Under the pieces are notes generated by a model. It searched no databases and had not been told where the DNA came from. It worked only from the letters and a program-made list of their open reading frames with translations. Shown here piece by piece: positions 63,130-64,000 of a stretch of 64,000 bases of DNA (its first letter is position 1; every line of letters starts with the position of its first letter). The translations under genes were made by a program, and so were the position numbers. Origin of the DNA: Akkermansia muciniphila (GTDB taxonomy: Bacteria; Verrucomicrobiota; Verrucomicrobiia; Limisphaerales; BJHT01); the NCBI GenBank assembly GCA_945861535.1, contig CAMAUZ010000015.1, positions 1 to 64,000 on the forward strand. The letters are read 5' to 3'.

Positions 63130-64000
63130 ACCCCGACCTTCGCGCCCGCCTTCAGCACGGCCTCGCCATCCCGGCGCATCCGCTCGCACTCACCGCCGCG
63201 CGGCGGCTCGACGAGCGCCGGCAGCGCGCGCTCACGCGCTACTATCTCGCCGCGGGCGTTGGTGGATTGGCGGTCGGCGTTCACACGACGCAGTTCGCCA
63301 TCCGCGATCCCAAGGTCGGTCTCCTTCAGCCGGTGCTCGCGCTGGCCGCCGAGGAAATGTCGCGCGCCAAACACCCCCTTGTCCGCATCGCCGGCGTCTG
63401 CGGCCAGACCAAGCAAGCGGTGGCCGAAGCCCAGCTCGTGCGCGAACTCGGCTACCACGCCGCGCTCCTCAGCCTCGGCGCCCTGCGCGACGCCGATGAC
63501 GCCGCGCTCATCGCCCACTGTCGCGCCGTGGCCGAAGTCATCCCAGTCGTGGGTTTCTACCTCCAGCCCAGCGTCGGCGGACGCGTGCTGCCCTACGCGT
63601 TTTGGCGGCGCTTTGCGGAAATTGAAAACGTCGTCGCCATCAAGATCGCCCCGTTCAACCGCTATCAGACCCTCGACGTCGTTCGCGCCGTGATCGAAGC
63701 CGGCCGCGACGACATCGCGCTCTACACCGGCAACGACGACAACATCGTCGCCGATTTCCTCACGCCCTACCGCTGCGCCGGCCGCGAACGCCGCATCGTC
63801 GGCGGCCTGCTCGGTCACTGGTCCGTCTGGACCCGGCGCGCCGTCGAACTCCTCGACCGCTGCCGCTGCGCCGATGCCACGCCGGACTTGCTGCGCCTCG
63901 GCGTCGAAGTCACCGACAGCAACGCCGCCTTCTTCGATGCCGCCAACGCCTTCCGCGGTTGCATCGCCGGCCTGCACGAAGTGCTGCGCCGCCAGGGTTT
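63126..64000 (+). CDS. Dihydrodipicolinate synthase-family aldolase, truncated by the window end
   Basis: At least 291 residues of a class I aldolase of the DapA/NAL/KDG family, cut off at the right edge. The Schiff-base Lys173 is in NVVAIKIAPFNRYQT and the proton-relay Tyr145 in VVGFYLQPSVGG; the entry motif GVGGLAVGVHTTQF replaces the usual GTTGE loop. That loop is one of the clearest deviations from true dihydrodipicolinate synthase. Location next to sugar dehydrogenases favours a catabolic aldolase (for example of keto-deoxy sugar acids) over lysine synthesis. Start ATG 63126 is set by the four-base overlap with the GNAT gene. Confidence 0.88.
   Translation, partial: MNPDLRARLQHGLAIPAHPLALTAARRLDERRQRALTRYYLAAGVGGLAVGVHTTQFAIRDPKVGLLQPVLALAAEEMSRAKHPLVRIAGVCGQTKQAVAEAQLVRELGYHAALLSLGALRDADDAALIAHCRAVAEVIPVVGFYLQPSVGGRVLPYAFWRRFAEIENVVAIKIAPFNRYQTLDVVRAVIEAGRDDIALYTGNDDNIVADFLTPYRCAGRERRIVGGLLGHWSVWTRRAVELLDRCRCADATPDLLRLGVEVTDSNAAFFDAANAFRGCIAGLHEVLRRQG

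Overview
The window is a GC-rich bacterial chromosome segment. Its gene families point to the Verrucomicrobiota, probably a Pedosphaera/Limisphaerales-like soil or freshwater lineage. The evidence is a PSD1-type planctomycete cytochrome next to a DUF1501 protein, a DUF1592/1588/1585 cytochrome, single-gene prepilin-like proteins with H-X9-DG motifs, DUF1080-like and PQQ-propeller/LamG secreted proteins, and many intergenic palindromic repeat families. This placement is inferred from family content; no rRNA is present to confirm it.

Layout. 1-8.3 kb: a 7-bp minisatellite, a CHASE2 adenylate cyclase with an in-frame amber codon, the conserved coaD-yceD-rpmF-plsX-fabH run, a PilZ-like protein and a pilT-type ATPase. 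8.3-24.5 kb: a secreted subtilase, a 1358-residue PQQ-propeller/LamG protein, an RluB-type pseudouridine synthase with a long RG-rich repeat extension, a GYF_2 membrane protein, a DUF2071 protein, an MFS transporter, two prepilin-like proteins and a coiled-coil protein. 24.5-35.3 kb: an HrpA-type helicase, a secreted esterase, tRNA-Ser(GCT), and a two-gene unit of a DUF1592-type cytochrome plus an HMA-like protein. 35.3-40 kb: a repeat island with a REP-associated (Y1) transposase between its own palindromes, followed by a lone 983-residue NACHT NTPase with a DUF4062-like N-terminus and cysteine-bearing leucine-rich repeats. 40-50 kb: housekeeping genes (dicarboxylate/amino-acid symporter, PfkB kinase, ruvX, truA, trmL, hisC, tRNA-Val(TAC), L,D-transpeptidase, argA). 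50-64 kb: DUF1501 and PSD1 cytochrome genes, then a sugar or polyol catabolism region (TIM-barrel isomerase, two Gfo/Idh/MocA dehydrogenases, SDR, epimerase, GNAT, DapA-like aldolase). The DapA-like gene runs off the window end.

The intergenic space is the most striking part. At least ten families of inverted repeats fill almost every gap. Two of them lie inside coding sequences, immediately upstream of the secretion signal, and one supplies the last codons and stop of argA. Several genes (coaD, pilT, the subtilase, the transposase, the SDR) have promoter-like TTGnnn-N16-hexamer motifs whose -10 ends only 6-9 nt before the start codon, which suggests leaderless transcripts.

The best candidate for an undescribed system is the NACHT-LRR protein at 37,076-40,027. 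It resembles the bacterial NLR-like antiphage sensors and sits beside a mobile-element/REP island.
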